Part shown: positions 62,060 through 64,000 of the stretch, piece after piece
How positions within the stretch are numbered: position 1 is the stretch's first letter
Layout: every line of letters starts with the position of its first letter
Source: Clostridiaceae bacterium
GTDB lineage: Bacteria; Bacillota; Clostridia; Lachnospirales; Lachnospiraceae
NCBI GenBank assembly: GCA_910575585.1
Contig: CAJTGF010000011.1
Coordinates: 1-64,000 of the forward strand
Direction: 5' to 3'
DNA: 64,000 bases
Notes under the pieces: model-generated
The model's input: the letters and a program-made list of their open reading frames with translations, nothing else
What the model was told of the DNA's origin: nothing
Databases searched by the model: none
Position numbers and translations under genes: made by a program

Positions 62060-64000
62060 ATGTCTGAAGCACCAACCTTCCACTCCTTAGACGCCCCTTC
62101 CTGCCACCGTCACTCTGACGAAGCTTTATCCACCCACCGGACAGTTGACGATGATACTGCCAATTCTGCCAGCCGTTTTTCCAATCCCTTCACACAGCAG
62201 CTCCGCCAGCAGGCTTTAAGCGGAGACCCCGACGCCCAGGACCAGCTGGGCGACTGCTACAAATACGGCCTTGGCATGGAGCGAGACTATGAAAAGGCAG
62301 TGGAATGGTACAAAAAAGCCGCCGATCAGGGCAACGCCGCAGCGCAGCGCAGTCTGGGCTATTGCTACAACTACGGCCACGGCGTAGCGCAGGACTTGGA
62401 AAAAGCCGTTTACTGGTATGAAAAATCCGCCTGTGGCGGAGATGTGGACGCCATGCGGAACCTGGGAAACTGCTACTACTACGCCACAGGTGTTGAACAG
62501 GACTATGAAAAAGCATTTTTCTGGTATGAGAAGGCGGCAGACCTGGGCCACCCCCACGCGCAGAACAGCCTGGGCGTGTGCTATCACACGGGACGAGGCG
62601 TTGCCAAAGATTTAAAGAAGGCTGTGGAGTGGTATCAGAAAGCCGCAGACCAGCAGGACGAGATGGCCATGTACAATCTGGCCAACTGCTATGCCGCCGG
62701 GGAAGGCGTGGAACAAAACGACGAGACAGCATTTACCTGGTACCAGAAAGCGGCACAGTTCGATCACCTGGCGGCACAGCACAGCATGGGCATATGTCTG
62801 TATAACGGCGAGGGAACGCCTGTCTCCTACTCTGCCGCGTTCTACTGGTTTGAAAAAACGGCCAACAAAGGATACGCTCCGTCCCAGTACAGCTTAGCCT
62901 ACTGCTACGAGAGAGGTCACGGCACCGACCAACCGGATTACGCCCAAGCCGTAAAATGGTATAAAAGATCGGCTGACCAGGATTACGATATGGCCCAGTA
63001 CGCTTTGGGCATCTGCTATGAAGAAGGACGGGGTGTCAAACAAGATCACCAATTGGCTGTACACTGGTATGAAAAAGCCGCCAATCTGGGCCATCCCAAG
63101 GCCCAATACGCCATGGGCTATGCCTGTGAGAATGGCCAGGGGACACAAAAGGATCTGAACCTGGCGGCCTGGTGGTACGAAAAATCCGCCCTCCAGGATT
63201 ACGAAGAGGCCCAGTATAAGATGGGCGTTTTCCGCGAGCAAGGCTGGGGCCTGGAACAGGATTACAAGGAAGCCATCATCTGGTACGAGAAAGCCGCCAG
63301 CCAGGGACAGGTGGACTCCCAATACAATCTGGGGATCTTATGCCAAAAAGGCAGAGGCATCCAAAAAGACAATGAACAGGCCGTAAAATGGTTCCGAAAA
63401 GCCGCCGGGCAAGATTACGCCGAAGCCGCCTACTGTCTCGGCTGCTGTTATGAGAGCGGGCTGGGCGTGGAGGAGGATTACGAAGAAGCTGCCCGATGGT
63501 ACGAAAAAGCCGCCAATCTGGGCGACTCCGACGGCCAGTTTCGCTTTGCCCACTGCTTTGAAGCCGGCTGGGGCGTAGAACAGGACTATGAAAAAGCTGC
63601 CCAGTGGTACGAAAAAGCCGCCAAACAGGGCAATGTGGACGCCCAGTACAATTTGGCGGTCTTCTATAAAAACGGCACCTGCGTTTCCCAGGACTTCCTC
63701 ACGGCGGCGAAATGGTATGAAAAAGCTGCCCATAACGACGACGCTGACTCCCAGTATATGCTGGGCTTGTTTTTCCAGCAGGGGGCCGGCGTAAAACAGG
63801 ACCCGAAGGAGGCTGTGAAATGGTTTCAGAAAGCCGCTGACCAGGGACACGTCAAAGCTCAGTACAATCTGGCAGTCTGCTACAGCTCCGGCTCCGGAAC
63901 CGCCCTGGACGGCGCCCTGGCCTTAAAGTGGTATGAAGCGGCCGCCCGGCAGGGACATGCCGAAGCCCAGGATACCATGGGACGCCTGTATTTTCGGGGG
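62060..64000 (+). CDS. Long Sel1-repeat (TPR-like) protein, cut by the window end
   Basis: From the ATG at 62060 (AAGGAG and nine bases upstream) 647 codons are open to the window end without a stop. After about 52 unstructured residues the protein is an unbroken run of about 16 Sel1 units of 36 residues, with the pattern A-x-x-x-L-G-x-C-Y-x-x-G-x-G-V-x-x-D-Y-E-K-A-x-x-W-Y-x-K-A-A. No signal peptide or membrane helix is seen. Sel1 proteins act as protein-binding scaffolds. The run length is large for a clostridium. The C-terminal end and any effector domain are beyond the window. Confidence 0.93.
   Translation, partial: MSEAPTFHSLDAPSCHRHSDEALSTHRTVDDDTANSASRFSNPFTQQLRQQALSGDPDAQDQLGDCYKYGLGMERDYEKAVEWYKKAADQGNAAAQRSLGYCYNYGHGVAQDLEKAVYWYEKSACGGDVDAMRNLGNCYYYATGVEQDYEKAFFWYEKAADLGHPHAQNSLGVCYHTGRGVAKDLKKAVEWYQKAADQQDEMAMYNLANCYAAGEGVEQNDETAFTWYQKAAQFDHLAAQHSMGICLYNGEGTPVSYSAAFYWFEKTANKGYAPSQYSLAYCYERGHGTDQPDYAQAVKWYKRSADQDYDMAQYALGICYEEGRGVKQDHQLAVHWYEKAANLGHPKAQYAMGYACENGQGTQKDLNLAAWWYEKSALQDYEEAQYKMGVFREQGWGLEQDYKEAIIWYEKAASQGQVDSQYNLGILCQKGRGIQKDNEQAVKWFRKAAGQDYAEAAYCLGCCYESGLGVEEDYEEAARWYEKAANLGDSDGQFRFAHCFEAGWGVEQDYEKAAQWYEKAAKQGNVDAQYNLAVFYKNGTCVSQDFLTAAKWYEKAAHNDDADSQYMLGLFFQQGAGVKQDPKEAVKWFQKAADQGHVKAQYNLAVCYSSGSGTALDGALALKWYEAAARQGHAEAQDTMGRLYFRG

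Noticed and set aside
62190-62732. 180-codon minus-strand frame over the Sel1 gene
   Set aside because: Shadow of a periodic coding sequence; the plus-strand Sel1 pattern is unmistakable.

Overview
The window looks like chromosome of an endospore-forming, motile, fairly GC-rich clostridium, most likely of the Lachnospiraceae. The reasons are a spoIIGA-sigE pair behind a Spo0A-type promoter, a Spo0E-like peptide, a SpoVD-like penicillin-binding protein inside the division cluster, a YerC regulator, a chemoreceptor, and a clostridial tmRNA with its CCA not encoded. Genus and species cannot be fixed from the sequence. Most genes lie on the minus strand. There is no rRNA, tRNA, CRISPR array, prophage or recognisable insertion sequence.

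Layout. 1-2.4 kb: half of a palindromic repeat, then tag (DNA repair) and a MupG-type glycosidase. 2.5-11.3 kb: a five-gene minus-strand cluster in the order SWIM zinc-finger protein, helical-repeat protein, MoxR AAA+ ATPase, DUF5682 protein, VWA-domain protein. It resembles the E. coli yeh (yehL/M/P/Q) group and the MoxR-VWA ternary systems. Between its last two genes lie two inverted copies of a roughly 300 bp element whose long stems differ completely in sequence yet pair perfectly. 11.5-19.9 kb: an alpha-galactoside uptake and hydrolysis operon (binding protein, two permeases, YesL-like protein, GH36 alpha-galactosidase) with two divergent AraC regulators. 19.9-24.7 kb: ssrA, smpB, rnr, secG and eno. 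24.8-31.8 kb: an Rpn-family nuclease with an in-frame heptad repeat, an exported FMN/FAD reductase, an LprI-like protein with a MerR regulator, and a beta-CASP nuclease. 32.0-33.6 kb: sigE and spoIIGA. 33.8-47.1 kb: a compact dcw cell-wall/division cluster (mraZ-rsmH-ftsL-two PBPs-mraY-murD-ftsW-murA-ftsQ-ftsZ) led by a promoter and a five-unit MraZ operator. 47.2-54.1 kb: Spo0E-like peptide, ychF, DUF1836 protein, a binding-protein/chemoreceptor pair, yerC, a HAD phosphatase and a candidate small ORF. 54.2-60.6 kb: an oligopeptide ABC operon (oppB-C-D-F-A). 60.8-64 kb: an orphan SsuA-like lipoprotein and a long Sel1-repeat protein cut by the window end.

How the parts work together. The dcw cluster supplies lipid I synthesis, septal transpeptidases and the Z ring. 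SpoIIGA cleaves pro-SigE after asymmetric septation. SmpB and tmRNA rescue stalled ribosomes, with RNase R nearby as the nuclease usually linked to that pathway. The AraC pair probably turns on the alpha-galactoside operon through direct repeats in the divergent promoter region. The two points most worth a second look are the five-gene MoxR/VWA cluster and the covarying palindromic repeats embedded in it.
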